The notes: generated by a model from the letters alone, not told the origin. DNA of 64,000 nucleotides from Allobosea sp. CRIB-10 (GCF_900112185.1 NZ_FOKP01000006.1:124001-188000), one strand, 5' to 3'; shown: positions 17,365 to 26,425, numbered from the stretch's first letter. Numbers and translations: made by a program.

Positions 17365-18357
17365 ATGCTTGACCGCGCCTTGCTCGAAGAGCTGCTCGCC
17401 GAGGTTCGCCTCGCTCCCAGCGTCCACAACATCCAGCCGACGCGCTGGCGGCCGGTCGGGCGCGATACGCTGCTCCTGCTGGGGGACATTTCGCGGCGCC
17501 TGCCGGCAGCCGATCCCTCGGGGCACGATGTTCGGCTCTCGCATGGGGCGGCGATCGAGGGGCTGTCGCTTGCGTTGGGCCGGCATGGGCTGCAGATCGC
17601 ACAGGTCGAGCCGCTGACCGACGTCACTGTGTCGGACGGCTTGCAGCCGATCGCGCGCATCACCATTGCGTCGGGCGACGAGCTTGATGGGCTGGCGGAT
17701 GTCGTCTCCGCGCGGGCGAGCTGGCGCGGGGGCTTCCGGCCATTCGATCAGGCAGGCGAGGCAGCGCTCTCCAGGTTTTCCGCCATGGCCGGCAATGTGC
17801 AGCTGGTCCGCGGCGCGGACAGCATTGACGCGATCGCGCGGCTCGCCGATGAAGCGGGTTTCCATTTCCTATGCGACGACGCCCACCGTGCTGAATTGCT
17901 GCGCTGGATGCGGCTGTCGCGATCCCACCCAGCTTACCAGCGCGACGGGCTCAACGCCGAGGCGATGGCGATGCCGGGTGTGGTGGCGTTCGGCACGCGG
18001 CTGGTGCTCGGCCCACTGTTCCCGGCGTTGCGTCGGTTCGGCCTTGCTGCGACGCTTGTCAGCGAGCGGGGCAAGTTCGCGAACAGCGCCGTCGCGCTCT
18101 TTCATCGGCCCGAAGGCGAGGACCCGCTCGCGACCGGGCGTGCCTTCTATCGCGCCTGGCTGATGCTGACCGCGCAGGGGCTCGCCGCCTGCCCGGTCTC
18201 GGTGCTGGCCGACTGGCCGGCGAGCAACCGGCAACTGGTTGAACGACATAGCGTCCCGGCCGGCCGCCGCCTGGTCAATGTCTTCCGGCTCGGGTTGCCT
18301 GCGGGCTCGCCCCCAGGGGGCAAGGCACGGCTGCCGGTGGCGGAGCTGATCGTCTGA
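17365..18357 (+). CDS. Nitroreductase-family flavoenzyme
   Basis: A 330-residue protein. The N-terminus has the FMN-binding pattern LAPSVHNIQPTRW typical of nitroreductases (APSxxNxQPW), with SHGAAIEGLSLALGRHGLQ next and the C-terminal AWLMLTAQGLAACPVSVLADWP segment. It resembles the Acg/MoeY branch of long nitroreductases rather than short NfsB types. Such enzymes can oxidise thiazoline-like rings, reduce nitro groups or sequester flavin. It is the last gene of the TetR-controlled operon, 5 bases after the GNAT gene. No separate promoter is evident. Confidence 0.83.
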   Translation: MLDRALLEELLAEVRLAPSVHNIQPTRWRPVGRDTLLLLGDISRRLPAADPSGHDVRLSHGAAIEGLSLALGRHGLQIAQVEPLTDVTVSDGLQPIARITIASGDELDGLADVVSARASWRGGFRPFDQAGEAALSRFSAMAGNVQLVRGADSIDAIARLADEAGFHFLCDDAHRAELLRWMRLSRSHPAYQRDGLNAEAMAMPGVVAFGTRLVLGPLFPALRRFGLAATLVSERGKFANSAVALFHRPEGEDPLATGRAFYRAWLMLTAQGLAACPVSVLADWPASNRQLVERHSVPAGRRLVNVFRLGLPAGSPPGGKARLPVAELIV

Positions 18358-18432
18358 TCGCGCGGCAAGGCTGGACAATCCGCGATAGGACGACAGATTG
18401 GGATACGGTCTTACAGCGAGGAGACGCCAGGC

Positions 18433-19329
18433 ATGCTGCCGGATGAGATGGTCAAGCGCTTCAGGGTCACGGATGGCGACGATTTCAAGCTGAAGCGTTT
18501 CGACCCCGGCGAGACCTGCGGCCTCACTCTCGACAAGAACGGTGCGAGCGACCTCCTGCAGACCGGCGTCAAGCGCCTGCGCGATCTGCAAGAGCGGCTG
18601 TTCGCGGAAAAGCGCTGGTCGGTGCTGATCGTGCTGCAGGCGATCGACACCGCCGGCAAGGACGGGACGATCGAGCACGTCATGTCCGGGGTCAATCCGC
18701 AGGGCTGCGAGGTCACCTCGTTCAAGGCGCCGAGCTCGCTGGAGCTGCGCCACGACTTCCTCTGGCGGACTACCTGCGCGCTGCCGGAGCGTGGTGAGAT
18801 CGGCATCTTCAACCGCTCCTATTACGAGGAGGTACTGGTCGTCCGCGTGCATGAGGAGCTGCTGTGCAAGCAGGGCCTGCCGCCCAAGCTGATCGGCAAG
18901 CATGTCTGGCGCGACCGCTTCGAGAGCATCCGCGATTTCGAGAAGCATCTGGCCCGCAACGGCACGGTGGTCCTGAAGTTCTTCCTCAACCTGTCGAAGG
19001 ATGAGCAGCGCCGGCGCCTTCTGTCGCGGATCGACGAAGCCGACAAGCACTGGAAGTTCGATGCGGGCGACCTCGCCGAGCGCAAGCACTGGGACGACTA
19101 TCAAGACGCCTATCAGGACGCGATCGCCGAGACCGCGACCAAGCACGCGCCCTGGCATGTCGTTCCCGCCGACAACAAATGGTTCACCCGGCTGATCGTC
19201 GCGGCGACGATCGTCGACCGGCTGGAAAAGCTCGATCCGCAGTTCCCCGTGGTCGATGACGAGGCGCGCAAGGTCATGGCCAAGGCGCGGAAGGAGCTGC
19301 TGGCCGAGGATCGCGGGCGCAAGCGCTGA
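18433..19329 (+). CDS. ppk2: Polyphosphate kinase 2 (PPK2 family)
   Basis: A 298-residue PPK2: Walker A variant AIDTAGKDGTI (residues 70-80), substrate lid segment and Walker B region FNRSYYEEVLVVRVH, and KFFLNLSKDEQRRRLLSRI followed by DAGDLAERKHWDDY. These enzymes transfer phosphate between polyphosphate and nucleotides; the length and motifs fit the single-domain group. ATG at 18433 follows GAGGAGA. It is 75 bases after the nitroreductase on the same strand, so it may be read through, but a separate promoter is equally possible. Confidence 0.9.
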   Translation: MLPDEMVKRFRVTDGDDFKLKRFDPGETCGLTLDKNGASDLLQTGVKRLRDLQERLFAEKRWSVLIVLQAIDTAGKDGTIEHVMSGVNPQGCEVTSFKAPSSLELRHDFLWRTTCALPERGEIGIFNRSYYEEVLVVRVHEELLCKQGLPPKLIGKHVWRDRFESIRDFEKHLARNGTVVLKFFLNLSKDEQRRRLLSRIDEADKHWKFDAGDLAERKHWDDYQDAYQDAIAETATKHAPWHVVPADNKWFTRLIVAATIVDRLEKLDPQFPVVDDEARKVMAKARKELLAEDRGRKR

Positions 19330-19369
19330 AGGTTGATCGGGACCGGAGCCCGAAAGCGCGGGACGGGTA

Positions 19370-20122
19370 TCAGAGCCTCATCCCGCCATCCACCGCGATC
19401 TCGGCACCGTTGATGTAGGCGCCCTCCAGGGAGCAGAGCAGCAGGGCTGCCCCCGCGCAGTCGTCGGCGCAGCCGAGTCGGCCGAGCGGGATGCGGGCGA
19501 GCACCTGCTCTTCCCGCCCGGGCTGAGCCAGGACGGCGCGATTGCGATCGGTCAGGATCGCGCCGGGCTGGATGACGTTGCAGGTGACGTCTGGGGCGCG
19601 CAGGGTTCGCGCCAGATTGAGGATCATGTTGGTCTGCGCCGCCTTGGTCGCCGCGTAATAGAAATGCGTCGGATTGGGGCGCGCCTCCTGCACGCTGCCG
19701 ATCGCGATCACCCGGCCGAAGCGGCGCGCCAGCATGCCCGGCAGGAAGGCCTGCAGCAGCCGCAGCGTGGCGTGGAGGTTGATCTCGGTTTGCGCAGCCA
19801 TCGCGGCTTCCGAAACCATGTCCCAGGTCTGCAGGGTTTCGACGGAGGCGCAAAGCACGAGGATGTCGGGCTCGGTGCCGTTCGCCGCCAGCTCCGCCGC
19901 CATGGCTAAGGGGGCCGTCGCCTCCGCAAGATCGGCGATCAAGGGCGATGCCGCGAGGCCTCTCGTCCGCAGATCGGTCGCCGTCGCAGTCGCGGCGGCT
20001 TCGTCCCTGTCATGAATGATCGCATGCGTGCCGGCCTCGGCGAGCCGGGTCGCGATCGCCAGGCCGATGCCGCGCGCTGCGCCGGTGACGAGGGCGATGC
20101 GCCCCGAAAGCTCTCCCGCCAT
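19370..20122 (-). CDS. Short-chain dehydrogenase/reductase
   Basis: A 250-residue SDR: nucleotide-binding TGAARGIG near the N-terminus, catalytic Ser in AIGSVQEA, YYAATK for Tyr and Lys, and the C-terminal NGAEIAVDGGMRL of classical SDRs. It uses NAD(P)H on an alcohol or ketone; here a sugar or sugar acid is likely because it is the last gene of the minus-strand arm of an ABC uptake locus. Its start codon overlaps the stop of the binding-protein gene upstream, so it is translationally coupled. Confidence 0.88.
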   Translation of the reverse strand: MAGELSGRIALVTGAARGIGLAIATRLAEAGTHAIIHDRDEAAATATATDLRTRGLAASPLIADLAEATAPLAMAAELAANGTEPDILVLCASVETLQTWDMVSEAAMAAQTEINLHATLRLLQAFLPGMLARRFGRVIAIGSVQEARPNPTHFYYAATKAAQTNMILNLARTLRAPDVTCNVIQPGAILTDRNRAVLAQPGREEQVLARIPLGRLGCADDCAGAALLLCSLEGAYINGAEIAVDGGMRL

Positions 20123-21411
20123 CAGCCAAGCAGCGGCTTCACGCGCGCGACCGCGTCGTCCATTGCCTGCTGCGGGAGCTTGCGGCCGAGCACCGCGGCC
20201 TGCGTTTCCTCGACGAAGATGTCATGGGCGCGGGCCTGCTCGTCGAAAGCGGGCAGATGGATGCGCGATGCCTTCAGCGCCGCGGCCTCGTCGGCCGCGT
20301 AGGGCATCGCCGCCTTCAGCTTGTCGTCGGCATAGGTCGAGATCCGGGTCGGCCCATTGCCGTTGAGCGCCATCGCCGTGGTGCCGGCCTTCGACGACAA
20401 GGCGCGGATCAGCTCCCAGCTCAGCGGCTTCTGCTTGGCGTTCTTCGGGATCATCAGCGACCAGAACTCGACCGTCGGCGCGAAGGCGATCTTGCCGGCG
20501 AGGTTGGCCGCCATCGGCGGCAGCAGCGACTTGAAGCGCCCGCCATATTTGCCCTTGGCCGGGTCGTTGTAGGAGACGAGGCGCGCGAAGGGGTTGATCG
20601 TCATCGCCGCGCGGCCCTGCTGCATCCAGGTGGTGATCTCCTCATTGTTCACCGTGGCGAAATTCCGCGGCAGCACGCCGGCCTTGTAGAGATCGGCGAG
20701 GATGGTCAGCGCCTTGACCATGGCCGGCTCGTTGGCGGTGAGCTTGCCGTCGGCGGTCATGTAGTCGCCGCCGAGGCAGCGCGAAAAAGTCAGGAAATTC
20801 GAGGCGAAGACTGCGGTGAAGGCGAGGCCATGGACCTGCGTGCCGTCATCGCGCTTGAAGGTGAGCTTGCGGGCGGTCTCGATCAGCTCCTCGAAAGTGG
20901 TCGGGAGCTTGCTGATACCGCGCTCCTCCAGCAGCGGCTCGTTGTAGATCAGCGCGTTGGTGGCGTGGCGGACCGGGATGCCGTGCAGGGCGCCGTCGAG
21001 CTTGAGCGGGCCGATCAGGCCAGGCGCGAAATCGTCGAAAGCCTCGATCGGCGCGTCCTTGAGGAACGCGTCGAGCGGCTCGAACAGCTTGAGATTGCGC
21101 GGCACGGCGCGGCCATTGACCAGATAGGCGACGTCGATCGAAGTCTCTGCCAGGGAGGCCTCGCGCAGCAGGCGCTCATGCACGGCGTTGACGTCGCCGA
21201 AGGTGACCCAGTTCAGGTTCGCCCCGCTCGCCTTGCGGAAGGCTTCGGTGGCATCCCCGCCCGGCCCGGTCGTGGCGGCGGTCTGGTGGACGCGATGGCC
21301 GAGAACGGTGAGCGTCCTGGCTTGGGCAAAGGCGCGGCCGGGCAAGGCGGTTGCGGCGATAGCCGCGCCTGCGAGAGCGCCGAAGCGGCGGCGCGAGATC
21401 GGGAAGGTCAT
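20122..21411 (-). CDS. ABC transporter substrate-binding protein (family 1), copy 1
   Basis: A 429-residue extracellular binding protein with a twin-arginine signal (SRRRFGALAGAAIAATALPGRAFAQA). The mature part has the family 1 sugar-binding layout (YNEPLLEERGISKLPTTFEELIETARKL; WMQQGRAAMTINPFARL). It is clearly paralogous to the neighbouring binding protein: shared features include the VLGHRVHQT/VFAHRVMQT start, LFEPLD, WMQQGRAAM and GNGPTRISTYAD/GNGPVRASTYAD. Export by Tat suggests folding before export. It should deliver substrate to the two permeases at 24728-26420 on the other strand. Confidence 0.9.
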   Translation of the reverse strand: MTFPISRRRFGALAGAAIAATALPGRAFAQARTLTVLGHRVHQTAATTGPGGDATEAFRKASGANLNWVTFGDVNAVHERLLREASLAETSIDVAYLVNGRAVPRNLKLFEPLDAFLKDAPIEAFDDFAPGLIGPLKLDGALHGIPVRHATNALIYNEPLLEERGISKLPTTFEELIETARKLTFKRDDGTQVHGLAFTAVFASNFLTFSRCLGGDYMTADGKLTANEPAMVKALTILADLYKAGVLPRNFATVNNEEITTWMQQGRAAMTINPFARLVSYNDPAKGKYGGRFKSLLPPMAANLAGKIAFAPTVEFWSLMIPKNAKQKPLSWELIRALSSKAGTTAMALNGNGPTRISTYADDKLKAAMPYAADEAAALKASRIHLPAFDEQARAHDIFVEETQAAVLGRKLPQQAMDDAVARVKPLLG

Positions 21412-21443
21412 GGCATCTCCTCCGGGCTTGTTCCGCCTTGCGG

Positions 21444-22745
21444 TCAGGCCGGCAGCAGCGGCTGCACGCGCTTGACCAGTGAGGCCATCGCCTCCTCCGG
21501 CGTCTTCATGCCGAGCACGGCCGCCTCCGCCTCTTCCTTGAAGAGGTCACCGGCGCGGGCCGCCTCGTCGAAGGCCGGCAGCGGCACGCGCGCCACCTTC
21601 AGCACCTTCAGCTCCTCGGCCGCATAGGGCACGGTTCCGGAAAAGCTCTGATCGGCATAGGTCGAGGCGCGCACCGGTCCGTTGCCGTTGAGCGCGGCCT
21701 TCAGCGTCGCCTCCTTCGAGGTCATCGCCTTGATGAAGCTCCAGGCGAGGTCTTTTCGCTTCGCGTTCTTCGGGATGACCATGCCCCAGAACTCGACCTT
21801 GGCCGGAGCGGCCTCGTATTTGCCCGCCAGCGTCTTCGAGGCCGGCACCGCGATCGTCTTGATCTTGCCGGAGAATTTCGATTTCTGCGGGTCGTTGTAG
21901 ATGCGGTTGCGGCCCATGCTCTGCAAGCTCATCGCGGCCCGGCCCTGCTGCATCCAGACATTGACGTCCTCGGGCGAGAGCGTCGCGAAATTGCGCGGGA
22001 AGGCGTTGGCCTGGAAGAGCTCGCGCAGCGTCCGGATCGCGTTCAGCATCGGCGGCTGATCAGCGGCGCATTTGAAGTCGGGCGTGATGAACTCGCCATC
22101 CCAGGCGCGGGCGAGATCGATCACATTGGGATAGGTCACGCCGGGCATGCACAGGCCGACGACCTGCGTGCCGTCGGCGCGGCGATAGCTGCAAGCCCTG
22201 GCGATCTCGATCATCTCCTCGATCGTCGCGGGCGGCTTGGAGAAGCCCTTCTCGGCCAGGATCTCCTCGTTGTAGTGCAGGCCGGAGGAGGCATGGCGGA
22301 ACGGCACGGCGAGCTGCTTGCCGCCGACGGTCATGCCCTGCATCAGGCCGGGGAAGATGTCACCGGCATCTTCGAGCGGATCGCGCTTGAGATAGTCGTC
22401 GAGCGGCTCGAACAGGTTTGCCGCGCGCGGCACGACCTGGGTGTTCAGGACGAAGCCGGCATCGACCGAGGTCTCGCCGAGGCTCGCCTCGCGGAAGAGC
22501 CGCTCCTGCAGCGGGCCGGTGTCGAAGGTCGTCCACTGGAGGCCGACGCCGTTCTTCGCGGCCCAGTCCCTGGTGATGTCGCCGCCCTGCGTCCCGGTCG
22601 AAACCGTCTGCATGACGCGATGGGCGAAGACGTTGAACGGCCCGCCTTGCTGCGCGCGGGCCGCGCCGGCGCCCAGCGCCGTGAAACTCAGCCCGAGAAT
22701 GCCGGCGCCGAACTGCCTACGGTTCAGCCCTGTCTCCGTGCTCAT
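21444..22745 (-). CDS. ABC transporter substrate-binding protein (family 1), copy 2
   Basis: A 433-residue binding protein with Tat signal NRRQFGAGILGLSFTALGAGAARAQ. It carries the same motifs as its downstream paralogue (RLFREASLGETSVDAGFVLN, LFEPLDDYLKRDPLED, WMQQGRAAMSLQSMGRN). The two copies are 32 bases apart, so they arose by tandem duplication and then diverged, probably to widen substrate range. The start overlaps the GntR regulator gene by 29 bases. Carbohydrate substrate is inferred from the CUT1-like permeases and the enolase-superfamily enzyme of the locus. Confidence 0.9.
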   Translation of the reverse strand: MSTETGLNRRQFGAGILGLSFTALGAGAARAQQGGPFNVFAHRVMQTVSTGTQGGDITRDWAAKNGVGLQWTTFDTGPLQERLFREASLGETSVDAGFVLNTQVVPRAANLFEPLDDYLKRDPLEDAGDIFPGLMQGMTVGGKQLAVPFRHASSGLHYNEEILAEKGFSKPPATIEEMIEIARACSYRRADGTQVVGLCMPGVTYPNVIDLARAWDGEFITPDFKCAADQPPMLNAIRTLRELFQANAFPRNFATLSPEDVNVWMQQGRAAMSLQSMGRNRIYNDPQKSKFSGKIKTIAVPASKTLAGKYEAAPAKVEFWGMVIPKNAKRKDLAWSFIKAMTSKEATLKAALNGNGPVRASTYADQSFSGTVPYAAEELKVLKVARVPLPAFDEAARAGDLFKEEAEAAVLGMKTPEEAMASLVKRVQPLLPA

Positions 22746-23508
22746 GCCTGTCCTCCCGATGGTTCGCGAGTTCCGCGATGGCGGCTTCAGCCGCTTCGAA
22801 GTGCTTGTTCATTGCGGCGAACGCCGCAGTCGGGTCGCCGACACGAATCGCCTCGATGACGCGGACATGGCGCTCATAGGTGCGGCGCCAGTCGTCCCTG
22901 GTGCGCTTCCCGCGCGAATTGAAGATCTCCATGACCTCGCGGATCACCGGCCGCAGGCCCCTGATCTGGAAGTCGAGCAGGCGGTTGCCCGAGGAGGCCG
23001 CGATGGCCTCGTGGAAATCGAGATCGGCCTCGATCCAGCGCGGCACATGGCCGAGCGCATCCTCCATGCGGGCGAGGATCAGGTCGAGCTTCTCGATATC
23101 CTGCGCCGAGCGACGCGCGGCGCTATGGGCAGCGATCGGCGGCTCGAGGATGCGGCGCAGTTCCACCGCCTCGGTCAGGCCATTGGCACGGCCGCGCACG
23201 GCAAAGCGATAGAAGCGGTCGAGCGGGGCGGCGTCGAGCGCCTGCACCCGGGTCGGCTTGCCCTGCTGGATATGCACCACCCCCATCGCCGCGAGCTGGC
23301 GGATCGCCTCGCGGGCGATCGGTTTGCTGACGCCGAAGGAGGCTGCGATCCGCGCCTCCGACGGCAAGGCGTCGCCCGGCTTCAGCCTGCCATCCTGGAT
23401 CGCCTGGGTGATGCGCTGGATCACGGCGTCGCCCAGCCGCATCGGTACGACGTCGCCGCCAGCGAATGGGTCGTCGCCACCGAGCAAGGATGAAGCGGCA
23501 TCGCTCAT
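22717..23508 (-). CDS. GntR (FadR subfamily) transcriptional regulator
   Basis: A 263-residue regulator: winged helix at about 24-92 (LGDAVIQRITQAIQDGRLKPGD, PSEARIAASFGVSKPIAREAIRQLAA) and a C-terminal FCD ligand domain (LRRILEPPIAAHSAARRS, DLDFHEAIAASSGNRLL, HVRVIEAIRVGD) with the metal-binding Asp/His set. The ATG at 23508 has a near-ideal GGAGGTGAT ribosome site. It is divergent from the enolase-superfamily gene with a 29-base palindrome in between, which is its likely operator, and it heads the minus-strand binding-protein/SDR transcript. Confidence 0.9.
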   Translation of the reverse strand: MSDAASSLLGGDDPFAGGDVVPMRLGDAVIQRITQAIQDGRLKPGDALPSEARIAASFGVSKPIAREAIRQLAAMGVVHIQQGKPTRVQALDAAPLDRFYRFAVRGRANGLTEAVELRRILEPPIAAHSAARRSAQDIEKLDLILARMEDALGHVPRWIEADLDFHEAIAASSGNRLLDFQIRGLRPVIREVMEIFNSRGKRTRDDWRRTYERHVRVIEAIRVGDPTAAFAAMNKHFEAAEAAIAELANHREDRHEHGDRAEP

Positions 23509-23557
23509 CGATCACCTCCGTTCGATGATCATTGACAGATGCCGCTCAGCTTGGCAA

Positions 23558-23586
23558 CTGTTCAACCTATCAGATAAGTTGAACAG
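23558..23586. promoter_or_regulatory. 29-base palindromic operator for the GntR regulator
   Basis: CTGTTCAAC (23558-23566) and GTTGAACAG (23578-23586) are perfect inverted arms; the centre is TATC-A-GATA, also symmetric. Only one base pair of the whole 29-base dyad is unmatched (C at 23567 with A at 23577). It lies 17 bases before the ATG at 23604 and 50 bases before the GntR start, a position for control of both arms. Confidence 0.8.
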
Positions 23587-23603
23587 ACGAAGGACACCGC
23601 TTC

Positions 23604-24728
23604 ATGTCGGCCAGCCGCATCTCGAAGGTCACCGCGCATCCGCTGCGGGCGACCCTGCCCAAGGTCCAGCGGACGTCGCAGGGCGACTATCCGGCGATCG
23701 AGATCGTCGTGGTCGAGGTCGAGACTGAAGACGGCACTATCGGCTTCGGCGAAGGGCTCTGCCGTCGTGGCGCCGCCGGCTATGCCCGCTTCATCCAGGA
23801 AGCGCTGGCGCCGCGCCTGCTCGGACGCGATGCGGCCGATCGGCGGGCGCTCTGGAAGGCGATGCGCGCCGCCCTGTCCGGGCGCCCGGGCGGCCAGATC
23901 GTCGAGGCGATCGCGGCGGTCGACATCGCGCTCTGGGATATCGCCGGCAAGCAGTCCGACCAGCCGATTCACCGTTTGCTCGGCGGCATGGGCCGCAAGG
24001 AGGTCGCGGCCTACGCCTCCTCGATCAACTGGCTCGACGATGCGACAGTCGAGGCAGAGATCGCGGCCGTGCTGAAGGCGGGTTTCCGCGAGATCAAGGT
24101 CAAGCTCGGCCAGCCGCTGCGCGATGCGGTCGCCCGCGCCAAGCTGGTCCGCAAGCTCGCTGGCGACGACATCGCGCTCTATGTCGATGCCAACTGGGCC
24201 TATGACGTCGACGATGCCCTTATCGTCGGGCGGGCGCTCGCCGATCTCGGCTATGGCTTCTTCGAGGAACCGATCGCGCCGCAAGATCGTGAGGGCTATC
24301 GCCGGCTTGCCCAGCATCTGCCGATCAGGCTGGCGGCTGGCGAGAGCGATTTCGTCGCGAGCGATGCGCTGATCTCGCTGCAGGATCGCTCGCTCGGGCT
24401 GATCCAGCCGGATGTGACGCGCTCGGGCGGGATCAGCGAGACCTGGCGCATCTGCGAGCTCGCAGCCGCCTTCAACACGGCCTATGCCCCGCATGTCGGC
24501 TGGTCGGGCGCGATCTGCGTTGCCGCGAGCCTGCAGCTCGCCGCCGCGGCAGAAACCTTCCGCACCTTCGAGTGCATGGTCTACCAGAACCCGCTGCGCG
24601 ACGCCTTCACCCATCCGATCATCGGCGAAGGGTCGCAGCTGATCGATGGCAAGCTTTCCGTGCCGCAGGGGCCGGGGCTCGGAATCGAGATCGACCGCGA
24701 CGCGCTCATGCGCTTCAGGATCGCCTGA
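23604..24728 (+). CDS. Enolase-superfamily dehydratase/racemase (mandelate racemase group)
   Basis: A 374-residue enolase-superfamily enzyme. Visible catalytic residues: KVK at 165-167, metal ligands D195 (YVDANWAYD), E221 (FFEEP) and E247 (AAGESD), and H297 (YAPHVGW). The KxK plus late His arrangement belongs to the mandelate racemase subgroup, which racemises or dehydrates sugar acids. The loop GEGLCRRGAAGYARFI near residue 50 sets specificity. It starts the plus-strand operon and overlaps the first permease by one base. A sugar-acid dehydratase role fits the transport genes; the exact substrate cannot be read from the sequence. Confidence 0.88.
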   Translation: MSASRISKVTAHPLRATLPKVQRTSQGDYPAIEIVVVEVETEDGTIGFGEGLCRRGAAGYARFIQEALAPRLLGRDAADRRALWKAMRAALSGRPGGQIVEAIAAVDIALWDIAGKQSDQPIHRLLGGMGRKEVAAYASSINWLDDATVEAEIAAVLKAGFREIKVKLGQPLRDAVARAKLVRKLAGDDIALYVDANWAYDVDDALIVGRALADLGYGFFEEPIAPQDREGYRRLAQHLPIRLAAGESDFVASDALISLQDRSLGLIQPDVTRSGGISETWRICELAAAFNTAYAPHVGWSGAICVAASLQLAAAAETFRTFECMVYQNPLRDAFTHPIIGEGSQLIDGKLSVPQGPGLGIEIDRDALMRFRIA

Positions 24729-25600
24729 TGAGCGCCCGCACCCCTCTCTCGGCGATCGCGCTGGTCTCGCCGGTCCAGTTGATGATCGGCGGCATCATCT
24801 TCCTGCCGGCGATCTATGTCTTCTGGCTCAGCCTCAACCAGTCCTCCTTCGGCCAGGCGGCGAGCTTCGTCGGCTTCGCCAACTACGCCAAGGTGCTGGG
24901 CGATCCCTATTTCTGGAAGGCGCTCCTCAACACGGTGATCGTCGTCGCCGTCGTGGTCCATGTCGAGCTCCTGCTCGGGCTCGGCATGGCGCTGTTCTTC
25001 GCCTCGGGCGTGCCGTTCCGGCCGCTGCTGCTGGCGATCGTGCTCGCACCCTATGCCGTCAGCGAGGTCTCGGCGGTGGTGATGTGGCGCTTCCTGTTCG
25101 AGCCGGACGTCGGGATGATGAGCCGGCTCCTGATGTCGCTCGGCCTGCCGCCGATCGAATGGGCGGTGAACCCGAGCCATGGCCTCGCCATGGTCAGCCT
25201 GCTCTCGATCTGGCTGCACCTGCCCTTCAGCTTCATCATCCTTTATGCCGCCCGGCTCTCGATCCTCGGCGATCTCTACGAGGCCGCGGCGATCGACGGC
25301 GCCTCGCCCTGGACCTCGTTCCGCCGGGTGACGCTGCCGCTGCTGATGCCGGCGCTGCTGATCGCTGCGCTGTTCCGCTACATCTTCGCCTTCCGCCTGT
25401 TCTCCGAGGTCTGGCTGATGACCGGCGGAGGTCCCGCGCGCTCGACCGAGGTGATGGCGGTTTATCTCTATCTCGAAGCCTTCCGCTACAACGCGTTCGG
25501 CCCGGCCGCCGCCACCGGCTGGCTGCTGGTGCTCGCCTCGCTCCTGCTCGCGCTGTTCTATCTGCGCCGGCTCTACCGGGAGATGTTCGCGCGTGCCTAA
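24728..25600 (+). CDS. ABC transporter permease (CUT1/UgpA-like)
   Basis: A 290-residue inner membrane permease with six predicted helices (QLMIGGIIFLPAIYVFWLSL at the start). The EAA loop is seen as YEAAAIDGASPWTSFRRVTLPLLMPALL, which contacts the ATPase. ATG at 24728 overlaps the enolase-superfamily stop codon. It pairs with the following permease to form the channel for the two Tat-exported binding proteins. No ATPase gene is found in this locus, so the energy subunit must be encoded elsewhere or shared. Confidence 0.9.
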   Translation: MSARTPLSAIALVSPVQLMIGGIIFLPAIYVFWLSLNQSSFGQAASFVGFANYAKVLGDPYFWKALLNTVIVVAVVVHVELLLGLGMALFFASGVPFRPLLLAIVLAPYAVSEVSAVVMWRFLFEPDVGMMSRLLMSLGLPPIEWAVNPSHGLAMVSLLSIWLHLPFSFIILYAARLSILGDLYEAAAIDGASPWTSFRRVTLPLLMPALLIAALFRYIFAFRLFSEVWLMTGGGPARSTEVMAVYLYLEAFRYNAFGPAAATGWLLVLASLLLALFYLRRLYREMFARA

Positions 25601-26420
25601 GCTCCTGCGTTATCTACTGAAGCTCGTCGGCGTCGCCGCGATCGTCGCCTGGTCGCTGGTGCCGATCGGCCTGATCGCCATGTCGTCCTTCAAGGCCGAT
25701 CGCGACATCTTCTCGACCACCGGCGCGCTCTCTTTTTCTCCGACGCTGGCGAACTACCAGGCGCTCTGGAGCCGCTGGGGCGACTTCTTCTTCGGGCTGT
25801 GGAACAGCTTTTTGGTCACGGTCGGTGCGACGGTACTCGCGGTCGGCGTCTCGCTGCTCGCCGGCTTCGCCTATTCGCGCTTCGCCTCGAAGAGCCTGCA
25901 GGCCTCGGCCTTCTTCCTGATCTTCATCCGGCTGATCCCGCCGATCGTGATCACGCTGCCGCTGTTTCCGGTGGTGAACTGGCTCGGGCTCAACGACACC
26001 CATGTCGTGCTGATCGTGCTCTACGCCACCTTCTTCGTCTCGTTGGGTACGGTGGTGATGCGCACCTTCATCGACCAGATCCCGCGCGAGCTCGACGAGG
26101 CCGCGATGATGGACGGCGCCTCGCAGATGCAGATCATCGCCAAGGTGATCCTGCCGATGGCGGCGCAGGGCATGCTCGCCGTCTCGGTCTTCGTCATCGT
26201 CTACGCCTGGAACGAGTTCCTCTTCGCCTTCATCTTCACCACGACCAAGGCCAAGACCGCGCCTTTGGTGATCTCCGAGATGATCGGCGCCGTCGAAGGC
26301 GTGGAATGGGGCGTGCTCTTCGCCGCCTCGACCGTGCAGCTCGTGCCGGTGCTCGCCTTCGTCATCCTCATGCAAAAGCATCTCGTCGCGGGCCTGACCG
26401 CCGGCGCGGTGAAGGGGTAA
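25593..26420 (+). CDS. ABC transporter permease (CUT1/UgpE-like)
   Basis: A 275-residue permease with GTG start overlapping the previous gene by eight bases. Six helices are predicted, and the EAA loop reads LDEAAMMDGASQMQIIAKVILPMAAQG. The N-terminal MSSFKADRDIF segment after helix 1 is typical of the second CUT1 permease. It forms the heterodimeric channel with the preceding gene product. Confidence 0.9.
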   Translation: MPKLLRYLLKLVGVAAIVAWSLVPIGLIAMSSFKADRDIFSTTGALSFSPTLANYQALWSRWGDFFFGLWNSFLVTVGATVLAVGVSLLAGFAYSRFASKSLQASAFFLIFIRLIPPIVITLPLFPVVNWLGLNDTHVVLIVLYATFFVSLGTVVMRTFIDQIPRELDEAAMMDGASQMQIIAKVILPMAAQGMLAVSVFVIVYAWNEFLFAFIFTTTKAKTAPLVISEMIGAVEGVEWGVLFAASTVQLVPVLAFVILMQKHLVAGLTAGAVKG

Positions 26421-26425
26421 TCGCC

